Below are positions 11,486 to 23,570 of a stretch of DNA of 64,000 nucleotides, piece by piece. This DNA comes from Apophysomyces variabilis (Eukaryota; Mucoromycota; Mucoromycetes; Mucorales; Mucoraceae). The notes under the pieces are model-generated. The model made no database searches and was not told where the DNA came from. It worked only from the letters and a program-made list of their open reading frames with translations. Every line of letters begins with the position of its first letter. The first letter of the stretch is position 1. The position numbers and the translations under genes are program-made. Location: contig MZZL01000059.1 of NCBI GenBank assembly GCA_002749535.1, forward strand, positions 17,347 to 81,346. Direction: 5' to 3'.

Positions 11486-14400
11486 ATGCAAAACCATCTG
11501 CTGTTAAGAGAGCATCCTCGAGCCCTTGCTCTCCGGCCCACCGTTTTGGAGGAAGCACCTTCCGGTGTACTGGTGTTTGAACAGCACACAGCAGCAGGAG
11601 ACCCTTCCCATGGTCCAACTTACAAAGCCGTTGCGAAGTTATTAGCCCCTTCTGAATTTGAAGACTCACGTTGGGAAATACTTAATGCACGACCTGTTTT
11701 TGGCTGTCTAGGGTTAATTAACGTTCAGGGAGGTGGGTAGAAGAGGACTATTGTCTATGTTGCATAATTACTTTATGCGGACGAAACAGCGGACTGATTC
11801 GGCGCGTGAATAGAATGCTTCATTGCCATCGTGACAGACTGCGTATCTGTCGGTAGAATACGCGCCGGCGAAGAAGTCTATCAGATTCAGGCTGTCTCCT
11901 TTTATTCCTTGTCTTCATCCAAATATGATAACTTGGAATTTTCCAATCGAGATAGTTCAGACGATGAATGGGGTCAACCGGATACCAATACCACTATTCA
12001 GCATCCGTGTGCTCATTTGCAAAAGCTTTTTTCTGTTGGCAATTTCTACTTTACACCTGACTTTGATTTAACGAGAACGGTTCAAGCAAGGTATGAATAG
12101 TCCCATCTCTTACATTTCGTTTTACGGGGTTAATGATGTTTCATGTAGAACATCTTCTGCCTCCCTCGGTGTCCATGCATTTGACGACCATTTTTTATGG
12201 AACAAATTCTTAATATTAGGGCTACTTGATTTTAGAGCGAAATTAGATCGGAAAAAGCAAATGGATCTAGATAGGGGAGGGTTCTTGGTACGTATGAGTT
12301 TGAAGGTCGGCAAGTTATTGAACACAGACCTATTAGGTTTTTGCCGTACGTGGATATATTGGTGTCGAAACAATTAAAGCACATAACGAAAAGTTCGAAT
12401 TGTCAGTGATATCAAAATTAAGTTGCAAAAGGGCTGGGACCCGCTTTAATTCCCGTGGTATTGATGATAATGGTCATGTTGCAAATTTTGTCGAGGTAAG
12501 GGACTCATGGACGTATCATTTACTAAAAGTTGCGGGTTAGACTGAAGTCGTGCTGTACTCTGATAGAATGTGCTATGCATTTACTCAAGTCAGAGGCAGT
12601 GTGCCTGGTAGGCCCCGAGTTATGTCGAAATGCAATTAGTTACTGACAAGAAAATGTCAGTCTTTTGGGAACAACAAGGCATGCAACTAGTTAATCACAA
12701 AATACAAATTTCTCGTGGTCCAGGTGCCACTCAACCAGCAGTGAATCGGCACTTCAGGGAGCTGGTGGATCGTTACAATGCTGTTTGTAACATTAACCTT
12801 TTATCTGATCGGGATAACACGGGCGAATCACTGCTTGGGACAACATACAATAACTCCGTGCGACAATTACAATTCCCAAAGAACGTGGTACGCATGATAA
12901 ACTTTGATCTACACGCCGAATGCAGAGGAGGAAATTACGATAACGTGGCGATCTTGATGAATGGAATACGGCAGGATCTGGACAGATATGAGTTTTTCCT
13001 CATGGATACAGACGATAATCGCATAGTATGTTCCCAGAAAGGCGTGTTCCGTACCAACTGCATGGATTGCTTGGACCGCACGAATCTTGTCCAGAATGAA
13101 ATATCGAAACGAAAACTTTTAGATTACCTTAATCAGTCTTCTGATCGACGACGCCAGCTACACACTGACCAGATTTTAGCGCGTCATGCCCATTTGTGGG
13201 CGGAGAACGGCGATGAATTATCTAAAATATATGCAGGAACTGGGGCTTTGAAATCAGCCTTTACAAGAACCGGAAAAGTAACCTTTATGAATGTCCTCAG
13301 CGACGCAACTCGTTCCGTAAACCGCTTTTATATCAATAATTTCCAGGATAAAGCGCGGCAGGAAGTTATTGACCAATTGCTCGTAAGTTTGCCATTGTCA
13401 AATACTGCCAACCGATCATTCATAAATGATACCTCATGATTGGAACAGGGAAAGCTAGTAGGACAAAAAGAGATCATGATACATGACCCGATAAGCGAAT
13501 CTGTTTCCAAGCTGATAGTCTCTAGGTAGATTATGTTATATTTGATTGTGTTTTTACTGACTGGGAGAATGAAGGATCCAAGAATATTCGACAAGCAGAA
13601 AGATTACCATCTTTGCCGGCTCGTATAATTTAAATGGAAAACCTTTCAAAGGCGAGCTGTTAGATCCATGGTTACTGCAGCATTTTCGTTGTAAGATATT
13701 ATTTTTATTATGGACATGGATTGATGGCTACTGACACACAAACCTTAGGGAGCGATCAGGAGCCAGATATTTATGTTGTCGGTTTTCAAGAAATTGTTGA
13801 ATTGTCCCCACAACAAGTGATGGCAACGGATGCTGAGAAACGGTAATACGGCTTGGAACATTGCAGGTTTACTTACTACTTTATTAGAAAGGTGTGGGAA
13901 AACCAGATAGAGCGTACTTTGAATTCGCGAAAAGGAGGAAAAGCAAAATATGTTCTACTACGATCCAATCAATTAGTGGGAGCTGCTTTGATTGTGTACG
14001 TAAAAGCGGATATAGTCGAAAGCATACGCAATGTGGAATCGGCAGTGAAGAAGGTAGAGAAAGCTCATGCAAAACCTTATTGCTTATGTTGGATGCTGAA
14101 GACAGGAATCATGGGGATTGCAGGAAATAAGGGAGCTGTAGCGATTCGTATGGATTATGGTGATACAAGCTTCTGCTTTTTGGCTGCTCACTTTGCGTCT
14201 GGCCATGCCAATTGCGACGATCGAAATGCCGATTTCCACACGATTGTACAAGGGCTATCGTTTTTTCGCGGGCGCACAATAGATGACCATGAGTATGTGA
14301 GCATCTGCTCATTTTTCCTTGCTAACAAAACGCAGCAATATCATCTGGGTTAGCGATTTGAACTATCGTGTATCTTTGGGAAATGAGGAGGTAAATATAA

Positions 14401-15529
14401 TCCGTAGGCCGGACAACGGTTGACGGTCAGGACAGGCACGTGCATATGCAAGAGACGGCAATATCCAAGCTTTACTGGAAGCAGATCAGGTATTTAAAAG
14501 CCTATCTCTGTAGAATGAAAGCTAAGAGAATTGTTTGTTTGTTTCAGCTACTGAGAGAAATGCGGGAAGGCAGAGTATTCCAGAAGTACGAAGAGGGCCC
14601 AATCACATTTTTACCGACCTATAAATATGATAACGGCACAGATATTTATGATACTAGGTAGATTTGCACCAATCTTTTGTGTTTTCCTGATTAAATTACT
14701 TCTAGTGAGAAACAGCGCGTGCCAGGCTGGACCGACCGCATTATTTACAAAGGAAACACGCTGAAACAGTTACAGTATGCGCGAGCTGAGCTGCGCACTT
14801 CTGATCACCGGCCTGGTAAGCTAGCTTTATGGGAAGAGATGGTATACATATTAAATGCTTTCTGTAGTGCTTGCCCTTTTCGAAGCGGATGTAAGGTTGG
14901 ACATTCAGTACTTTTTTCTTAAAAATATGGTTTTACTTAGATTGTTACGCTTGATCGTGATGCCAAGGAAAAACTACAAAAAGAACTATATCAGCAGAGC
15001 TTAGGAAGTATAGAGATTCCAACAAGTCTTCAAAAACGCAAAACCCCACCTTTACCTACTCGGCCATCCAAAGTTCCAGTTGTTCCAGTTGATACTCTCA
15101 TTGACGTGAAAGCTGATACCGAGATAAGAAGTCATCGTAAGTCTTACTCGTCTAATTGACGATCTAACTTTTGTCAGCAGTTCCTCCCCCGAGTTCTGAT
15201 ACAAACAAATGGTGGGAAAATGGTGTCAGCTTGCCGAAAGCTGACAAACGGCGTGTAATAAAAGAGAACCCATTTGAGGAAGGTACGCAGTGTACGAACC
15301 TGTTCCTGTTTTTCTGATATTGAACGATGTAGATTCAATCAAACGAATACCCTCCAAATCTATAACAGCATGGACTCCGATAAGTCCAATCTCAATAGAA
15401 ACCACCAATGGCAGGGCAAACACACCCGTTGCTGTTGCTCTGCCTTCGGCAACTCTGATAGATCCAGACGCTCGGCAAAGTGAAAGCAACGTTTCGAACG
15501 CGTTTGGGTTCTGGAACAGCCATCAATAG
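11486..15529 (+). CDS. Synaptojanin-type polyphosphoinositide phosphatase (SAC + 5-phosphatase)
   Basis: About sixteen exons encode a two-domain phosphatase of the INP51/52/53 and synaptojanin type. Early exons are 11486-11732, 11814-12090, 12149-12287, 12337-12495, 12541-12607 and 12661-13390. The SAC domain starts LLLREHPRALAL and holds the CX5R catalytic loop NCMDCLDRTN near 13060. The inositol 5-phosphatase domain starts ITIFAGSYNLNGKPF (about 13603) and has VVGFQEIVEL, GNKGAVAIRMDYG, VPGWTDRIIYKG and SDHRP. A Pro-rich tail follows, with one NPF (ENPFEE), a motif that binds EH domains. Such enzymes remove phosphates from PI(4,5)P2 at endocytic sites and the plasma membrane. Intron phases agree throughout, so the gene appears intact. 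Which paralogue it is cannot be decided. Confidence 0.92.
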
Positions 15530-15903
15530 CATTTAAAATCTTATTTACTGTATAAAGTATCGTTGTAATGTAACCTCAAGGAATCATTCGTGTGGAATAC
15601 ATTGGCAGCTAGCAAATAATGAACCTAAAATGCATTTAGCTCTACAAGAGCTATTGTTGCAAACCCTACAGTTGGGATATCCAGAAAAGAACCTTGCTTG
15701 TCCTTGAACTTGTGGAATAGTATTGAAACATTGCACCAGCGACAGCAACTGCCTGGTCCACATAAACGACTTTTATTTTCCATTCCTTATGGAAACAGCT
15801 TAGTATTATTAAGTTTAATAAGTCGACTTTTTTAATCTATGAATTCATCGTTTGTCCCACAGTAGGATGAGCATATGTCTCCACCTTGTAGAACACAGAC
15901 TCC
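15530..15903. other. Intergenic, no gene supported
   Basis: Short spacer between two plus-strand genes. It probably holds the terminator of the phosphatase gene and the promoter of GAA1. No motif stands out. Confidence 0.5.
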
Positions 15904-18509
15904 ATGTCCTCTGAGGAGCTCCGCTACGTTCAATCCAAAATTTTAAGTCCCGGTTGCTTGGTGCAAGGTCCACTGATGCTTCTTTCAAGAATAAAAGCCA
16001 AACTGTTTGGCAATGATACACATTATAGAATCAGAGTCGAAAGAAAAAGGAAACTGCTTCTGTTCCTAACAAAATACATTTCGCTGATTAGGTGATTCTC
16101 CTTCTTTCACCTTGCGAACACTAACATCTTAAGCAGCATTGCATTATTCATCATCGCGGTCGCTTGGATCCTGATCTTGCCTTATGAGCAATACAGCAAA
16201 CGTACTTACATATCTGAAAATGCACTGTTACCAGCCCAGGTAAACCGTAACGTGGAAATATCTGTGTCAGTCACTGAAGCAGTGAACTTGTTCTTTGTGT
16301 TGGCTCTAGGTGAATGTCAATTATGGGTACAACGATATTCGAACCGCAGAGGATTATCGATACAAGATACAGCAGATCCAGACTGCTGATACTGATACGT
16401 ATGGAAACAAAACTATAAATCTTTTTTAATGAGACGATGGACTGATCTTGTGCGGGGGGTCTTTATAGACGGGCGGCCTTTATCCAGACCGAATTTCGGC
16501 GGATTGGGTTCACCTCGGTTACGCAGCGGTTTGAAGGGCATGCGAAGGTACAATGGAATCATTTCTTACAGGAGAGTGTGTAATTATGCAGCATGTAGGG
16601 TGTCAATGCATTTGCGATCTATCGAGCTCCTAGAAGTGATGGAAAAGAGGCACTGGTACTGAGTGCTCCATGGATATCACGAACAGGCGATTGTATGTTG
16701 CTGATATGATTCATGGTTGCGTCTGGTTTAACCTCTTTATACATCCATACAGATAATACTAATGCCATAGCGGTGTTACTATCACTGGCCAAATTATTTA
16801 AAAGTAACTTTCATCAACCAAGTTGTCACTGGCTGAACCAGTTATAGGGAACATCTATTGGTCAAAGGACATAATATTACTCGTTACTGATAAAGGCGTG
16901 GTTGGTACACAGGCATGGCTAGAAGCATATCACGGCATTGATCAACGCAAAGGTAAATGAAATGAACGACAGTAGCCTAAGAGCTCTTCGGACTTACATA
17001 CTAACTTCATGTGATAGAGGGCCTTGATCGATGGTCAGTAACGATGCCGCGATCCGGTGCTATCCAAGGGGTTATCAACCTGGATTTCCCAGGCGTGCAG
17101 GATTACGAAAGATTGGGCATTTTCTTCGGTAACCCATTCCTAAGGAAACTTGACGTTCTTGCCTATTGAGCGAATTATGTATTAGAGGGGGTCAATGGGC
17201 AGCTACCCAACTTGGACCTGATCAACTCCATTGTACGGATAGCAAGATCGACGTCTCAGATTCCTGTTACGTTGCATGATACCAAACTAGATCCTTTCGG
17301 CACTGGTCCCTGGAGTTCTTATTTGGAATCTTTGAACAATATCCTGCAGGCCGCCAAATATCAAGTACTAGGGCATGCATCCAGTGATGCTGGGTTGTAT
17401 CTCAGGTATGGATAGCTTGACCGTTGGACAAACTGAGTTATACTGATGTCTTTCCTTAATTGACCAATAGGTATAAGATTGACGCAGTGACAATCCACGG
17501 CGTGTATGGATCAGACCGGCTACATCAGTTGTTTGGCTTTTACAAGATTGGCGTGTGAGTATATGACGAAGATGTAGCTTCATGTACTGAATCCTATTTC
17601 ACAGATTGGTGGAATCCACGTTTCGTAGCTTGAACAATCTACTCGAACATTTCCATCAATCTTTCTTTTTTTACTTGCTACCACAGGTTGATAGATATGT
17701 CTCTATCGCGGACTATATGCCCCCAGCCATCATCCTTATTTGCAGCTTGATTATTCACATATCCTTTTACTGGAATGGGGCATATGAGTGCTACCATAGA
17801 TTCTGTGCTAATTCCTTAACTGCATTGTTTACTCTCTTGTCTTATATTATATCCAACCAAACCAGGTAGTCCAGGTGCCGCCACCCGGCAAATTTCCTCC
17901 GGCATATTCACTGGAAGAAAGACATATTACGTTTGCGTTCGGCATTTTGATAATTACTCATCTAGCAAGCGTTCTGAACTTTTACATAATGCAAGCGAAT
18001 TTGGACCAAGAAGTAAGATATCACAATGTCATTAAACCTGGTTTAACTGCAATGATTAGAGCATAGTTCGACAATTTGGTACCTGTGTTCTTATCTCATT
18101 CCTCGTTGTGGTGTGCACCAGTGCATGGGTTGCAAAAAACCGACGCAAAGAGCATGATGGGCGTTTGCTTAAGTCCTTCTGCTTGTCTTTAAGTGCCGTC
18201 TGGGTTACAGCAGTATCCATTCTAAACTTCAGTCTGGCTGTTGCAACAGCTTTGGTGATTGTCCTGCCCTACACCATTGCCAGGCCCTCCAATAGTGCAC
18301 TCCTTAAAGGATTGCAATTCATCATGTTGACATTTATTTCTCCACCTGGTATTTTGACCATTTTCGTGCTTCTAACTGGCGTTTCGTTTGCTGATTCTTT
18401 GGCGATAATCTTGATGAATTACCATGTCGTGCAGTCCTGGCTTCTGACATATATTTGCATAGCCTATTGGCCCGTCCATATGGCAATGCAAATCCTACTC
18501 TTTACATGA
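15904..18509 (+). CDS. GAA1: GPI transamidase subunit Gaa1
   Basis: A multi-exon gene. After an N-terminal basic stretch comes a membrane segment (SIALFIIAVAWILILP) and the family signature YSKRTYISENALLPAQVN (about 16190-16250). The luminal part has IRRIGFTSVTQRF-like text (about 16480-16530), LLVTDKGVVGTQAWLEAYHG, IQGVINLDFPG, GINGQLPNLDLIN-like text and YKIDAVTIHGV, all typical of the M28-peptidase-like Gaa1 domain. Several membrane helices follow up to 18509 (for example FPPAYSLEERHITFAFGIL). Gaa1 acts in the ER complex that attaches GPI anchors to proteins. The start could be 15904 or the in-frame ATG at 15976. Exon ends in the middle were only roughly placed. Confidence 0.9.
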
Positions 18510-18771
18510 AACAAGGGCATAAAACCGTCTATATGAATAAAATGGCCTATTCATCCATATCGAGGAGCCAGTGGATGTCAAGAAACAAAGTGTGATTAAA
18601 GAAGGTGTAGAATATGTATTCTTGTAGATGTACATAATTTGAAATGTATGAGGTTTTAAATAGTTCCGCTACACACAGGATATGGTCTCTAGTTGCATGG
18701 CCAAACGGGGCCTCGAAAAGTGGAAGGAGCGAATAGTGTACAAGCTTTTCCTAAACAAGAAAAAAGAGGTT

Positions 18772-19486
18772 CTAGTTTTTAGGCCCTGGATGAAGCCATC
18801 TTAAGTAAGATGGGGAATGACCCGAAGCGTATCGATGCAAATCAGATAATCCTCCCGCAGCGAGACCAAAAGTAGCACCAAAGACGATTGAATATCGAAA
18901 ACTTCCTCGTGTAAGTTTTGCTACGGTAGTTTCAATTCCCTTTTTTTTAGTTTCTTGCTATCATGAACTGTATGCGGAAAAACTTACTGAGAGCAGAGAA
19001 CAATGTGCCGGTGGTGACACCAGCTGTGATAGAGTTAAATACATCTGCTTCTCCTCTTATGTCGTCAAGACCTGCTTCGATCCCACCATATAACAAGCAA
19101 AGGGCACCTGTCCGTGCTGCAAACCGAGTACCCCGCTTGATACCACCAAGCATCATTCGATAGTTCTTTGTTTTATGGTAAAAGTACCAGCCTTGTACAG
19201 TGGTGGGTAAACGATGGGCATTTTCGGCGAGATACTGTAGGCCAGATTGGCGGCCGCCCAGATAAGACCCAATGGCAAACCCCCAGAAGCTGCCAACCGA
19301 GGTCATTAATATCAATCGCGGCTTTGTGGCCAGTCCTGCTCGACCGATAGGTTCCTCGGAAGACTCGACTTTTTGGGCTGTAGTAGGAATGAAGGATACG
19401 GTATTTTGGTCATTAGCCAGTGGAATAGGCGGTGCCGGTACACTGGCCAATGGTTGGGGCGGGCCAGATCTCGAAGGTGATTCCAT
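18772..19486 (-). CDS. Tim17/Tim22/Tim23-family membrane protein, TIMMDC1-like
   Basis: Two exons (18988-19486 and 18772-18920) give 215 residues. A Pro-rich start is followed by hydrophobic, Gly-rich helices: GSFWGFAIGSYLGGRQSG, then GIKRGTRFAARTGALCLLYG, then ITAGVTTGTLFSAL and SIVFGATFGLAAGGLSD. The GxxxG spacing and basic loop fit the Tim17/22/23 family. The overall shape resembles TIMMDC1, a mitochondrial complex I assembly factor, but that name is an inference. Just upstream another minus-strand frame (19487-19742, MTLKKRLAVEQLIEPNH...) reads like protein and might be a missed first exon; no convincing splice pair joins it. Confidence 0.72.
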
Positions 19487-19848
19487 TCGTTATTCTTGCG
19501 AACACCTTCATTTCGTTCACCTCAGGCCCAGGCATTTGAGGGCGTGACGGTGGATAAAAAAGCTCGCATTTTGTAGCACACGTGATATTTACTATCTCTG
19601 GATTGAAGAAGAATGGATAAACCATTCCTATCAAAGTCAATTGACCCAAAGCATGGCAAAGAAGATTATCTACTGGTTTCCCCGTCCAAATATGATTTGG
19701 CTCGATAAGCTGTTCGACTGCTAGGCGCTTTTTGAGAGTCAATCTTTTTGTGTTTCAAACCAAGGGTCTATTGCAGTTTCACAGTCCGAAATTTTATATG
19801 TGACTTTTTGGAAGTTGAGAGTGGTGTGCAAGATATCGAATGTGAGCC

Positions 19849-21819
19849 ATGTCGAATATGGAATGGACAGTGTTAGAAAATCTGCTATTAGCACAAGCTG
19901 TTTATAAGCATGGGGAGGAGAATTGGGCTCTCATTGCGCGTGATCTGAGACATCATGCTATGCTCAACAGACAATCCGATTTCTTCAATCAAAAAGCAAG
20001 TCTAGCAGATCAAGCAGACGTGGATTACTGACTTAGTGAGTAGAATTGTTCATTGCAATATTATCTCTTGATTGAAGAGTTAGAATCAGAGAAGTACGTT
20101 AGTTAGAGTTATTGAGCCCTCTGATGCAAATATATTATGCAGGAGGCAGACGAAGATTCTTGCCACGCCAGAGATGCCATCGGTGGTAAAGCTTGCAAGG
20201 AAGTTTTATACACAACGAATAGATGAACTGAAAAATGCGATCAAAGAAGACGAGGAGAAGTTTATGAACATCGTTAGCGAAATCGATGATATCCGCTCAG
20301 GCCGATGGGATAAAAATTTGACTGAAGCGCTGAAGAGCAGAGGAATAGTAGATAATTCCGTAACAAACACTCCTGTCACTGGTGAAACCAGTACCTCAGC
20401 TGTTTTGCCCAATATATCTGAATCAATGAAATCCCAGGATCAGGAGACTAATACTGCAATCGATTTGATGGCTTCCTCATCGACAGCAACAGATAAATCT
20501 ATGAAGGAAGATGTCACAAAAGGGGTAGAGCAGCAAAATGTACCACCATTGCTAGCCACCGATAACGATGAAATCCGAACACCCTCTGGTGATGATTCCA
20601 AAGCATTGCCTATTCAGCTACAGGCTACTTCTGAAGATATGAGCGAAATAGATTCCTCATCAGCGAGGATAGATTCTACTATGAAACATCCTACTTCGAA
20701 AAAGATCGTATCGGATATAATAACTAAGACAACAAGCGGTTCTGATGAATCACAAACCTTATTACATCCCCCAACCGAGATCGAGAGCACTAGCCCCTTA
20801 GAAACTGCCAATGGCTTTATTGCTCATCGGGTAGTTGCCGAAGAGTCACAAACAGCAGGTTCAAAGCGAAAGTTGGATGAGGTTGAAGATGCTCAGATTG
20901 AAGAAATGGAGGCTATACCGTCAAAGTTCAGACGATTTGAACCTGATGAATGCAAGCAGGAACAGGAGCAGACGGCACCAGTACCAGCAGCAGCAGCAAC
21001 AGGTAAGTTGGCATGCTCATTTGGCATTCAAATGCTAACTGATATCATGGTACGAAAGCCGATTCTTCAAAAGAAGACACAATGACGTTAACAGAAACGC
21101 AATCGCTAGAGATTAGTTCAAGCTTACCAGAACAAGATAACTTATCAGGTAAGGTATTTTTTGGGAAGTGCAAGGGAATTTACTTTATTTATTCAAACCA
21201 TCTGCAGGAACGCCACAACACGTGCCATCACCTGGTCTCGTTAGGGAAGAAAAAATAATCGATGGAGAAAATGCGGAGAGTGTTACTGAAAGCGAGAGCA
21301 ATGTTACATCACCAACAGCAGCCACTACACCATCATCCTTAGACCGTAAACGAGGGAAGGATGAGCAACGACAGAAGTCATGGCAGAAGAACATCAACTT
21401 ACTGTGGCGTGAGATAGCCAATCACAAGAACGGTGCGATGTTCATGAATCCGATTAAAGAGGCGACAGCGCCACGGTATTATGACATTGTGAAGCATCCG
21501 ATGGATCTAAAAACGATCAAGAACCGTATCAAAGATGGAGTAAGACATGTTAGTTTGAATAAGCTGTTATTGATCATGGAACTAGGTGATAAAAACGACC
21601 GTTGAGTTTGAGCGAGATGTTATGCTGATGCTCACGAACTCCCTTATGTACAACAGAGAAGGAACAGAGATCTATCAAATGGCGCAGGAAATGTGGGAGG
21701 ATACCATCGAACAGATGAAGATATTTAAGACAGCAGATGGAAACACCTCTACCAGTGCTCATACGCGAAAATCATCATCAGTAGCGAAAGAACGAGCGAA
21801 AAATGCTACAGAACAATAA
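19849..21819 (+). CDS. BRD8-like bromodomain protein (NuA4/TIP60-type subunit)
   Basis: Six exons. Exon 1 (19849-19995) encodes a SANT-like N-terminus: EWTVLENLLLAQAVYKHGEENWALIARDL. The next exons (20044-20093, 20143-21005) carry LATPEMPSVVKLARKFYTQRIDELK and a long acidic, Ser/Thr-rich linker with a basic patch (SKRKLDE). The C-terminus is a bromodomain: NINLLWREIANHKNG, then YYDIVKHPMDLKTIKNRI, then FERDVMLMLTNSLMYN. This order matches animal BRD8, a NuA4/TIP60 histone acetyltransferase subunit that reads acetyl-lysine. Intron 1 (19996-20043) starts GCAAGT, and only that donor keeps the frame. The final intron splits the bromodomain after KDG. Confidence 0.85.
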
Positions 21820-23570
21820 TGCTAATAAAAAAATAAATTCGCTTTTTCCTCATCTCCCGCCACAAACAAACTTTTTTTCAACCAAGTACTCCCTATATAT
21901 TTAATGCATTGTTTAAGAAGAGTATCTTCGTTGACAGGGCATTTCAATGCATCTGAAACTCAGTAAACGGAGCCAGCAGGTGGTGTTGAAGCCTGCATAC
22001 TTGGCAACAAACAGTACTTTATTTCCAAAAATTAGAAGTCGCATCTAGCAAATTCACTTGGCGCATTTTGGAAACTGGGCTTGACGCTAACAAATTACAT
22101 TAATTGTCGTGTTATAAGAGTTCGAATTGACCACTTTTACATACCTGACATAAAACTGACGATGCCGTACCCATCTCCCCGTCAAGTGAATGCAAGATGC
22201 ATATATAAATTTCAATTGATGAGTAATAGAAGAAAAATAACAATAGTATTCAATGACACTTACTAAATATCGGGCGTAAAAGCCCTATCCACTTGACTCG
22301 TGGATCCTTTTCTGCCTTTTTGCTTGCTGCCTCTCAGATCGCCTTAAAGGAGCTCGGGACGATTCTGGTCTTTCTTCTTCTCGTACTTAAGACCAGGGTG
22401 GTTCAACCATTGTCTCCGTTCGGCTAGCTCTTCTCCGACTTCATACAGAGATGAGTGATCATTGTTGTCTCTTCTTCTCTAGGATGTACACATGAGCAGA
22501 ATAATATTTTAAGATGGCGCCGTAAGACAAAAGAATATGAAAAGCATGACCTGCACTGAGTCTCGAGCTTTGAGATAAGAGAGTGGATTTCTTCATACGA
22601 CGGATAATTTAACGGTGTTAGATATATTCTTTCTTTGCTTTATAGCGTCCTGGAGACATCTTAAAGTGTTTAAAATAAAACTCTGTCAATTCGCGGAAGA
22701 GAAGCAATATCGATTTTTGATCAAACAAGATCGAGTTTATTCAGTGGTTCAAATGAGTGCAAAAATAATAATTGTGTCCGCCCAGGCTAGATCTATCTGA
22801 TAAAAGTTGAGGGGATGGAAAAATATCGGGGAAAGGCGTAAGTTTCAAAAAAGCCTTTTTGCAAGGAAGAAGCGGGGGATAGCAGGCCGGACAGGGCCCT
22901 GATGCGACGGATAGCTTTTGCGGAGATATCGATACGTATTAGGCATGTGGATTGAATGGACGGGTTGTATTAGAGGAAATAGATTCAACAGACTTGGTGT
23001 CTAGGAAAACTTGAGCCAATCATCTCAAGAAGTGAAACGTTGTGTTGTTTGAGCCTACTAATTTCAGCCTTGGCAGCAGCGAGTTCTGCTTTTGACTGTT
23101 TAACAGTGGGCATGGAGAGAGCTCAAGGATGTGGATGCACTTTTAAAATGAGGTAAAGCGGTAGCTAAGCAGAAAAAGGACGGCATTTAATTTTTTTTTT
23201 TTCATTTGTTGCGACATTTAATTCCACTGGACTGCGACTTCGATTTTCGTAGTTTGCGAAAGTATTTTTGGGAGATACTGTATATCATTCTTGGATAGTC
23301 ACTGCTATCCGCAAAGCCCATATTTTTCAAACAGTCTTACAGTATCAAAAAGAAATGTATTGACGATAGTAAATAGAAGATATTGTACAGAGGTATTTAT
23401 AAGTTGCGTTTTTCACTTGCTGTCTTCTCATAGAATAAAGTGGAAAGATATGGTTTTCGTTGTGAGGAAATGATGGTAGCTCTGACAGCATACAGTATAC
23501 AATAGAGGAAGAGAAGATGGATGTATAAAGATGAAAGGATAATGAAGGCGCGGGGGACGAAAGACTATGG
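21820..23570. other. Long intergenic region with a possible retroelement ORF1 relic
   Basis: No intact gene was found. On the minus strand near 23000-23115 a frame reads MPTVKQSKAELAAAKAEISR then LKQHNVSLLEMIGSS, a short coiled coil like the start of gag/ORF1 proteins of Mucorales retroelements. It breaks down within 40 codons. The remainder is AT-rich and holds short frames only. Confidence 0.35.

Noticed and set aside
14390..14417. A very short intron in the 5-phosphatase domain
   Set aside because: Splicing at the alternative acceptor GGACAG gives a 45-nt intron and restores the family sequence NEEARAYARDGN; the shorter options are not needed.
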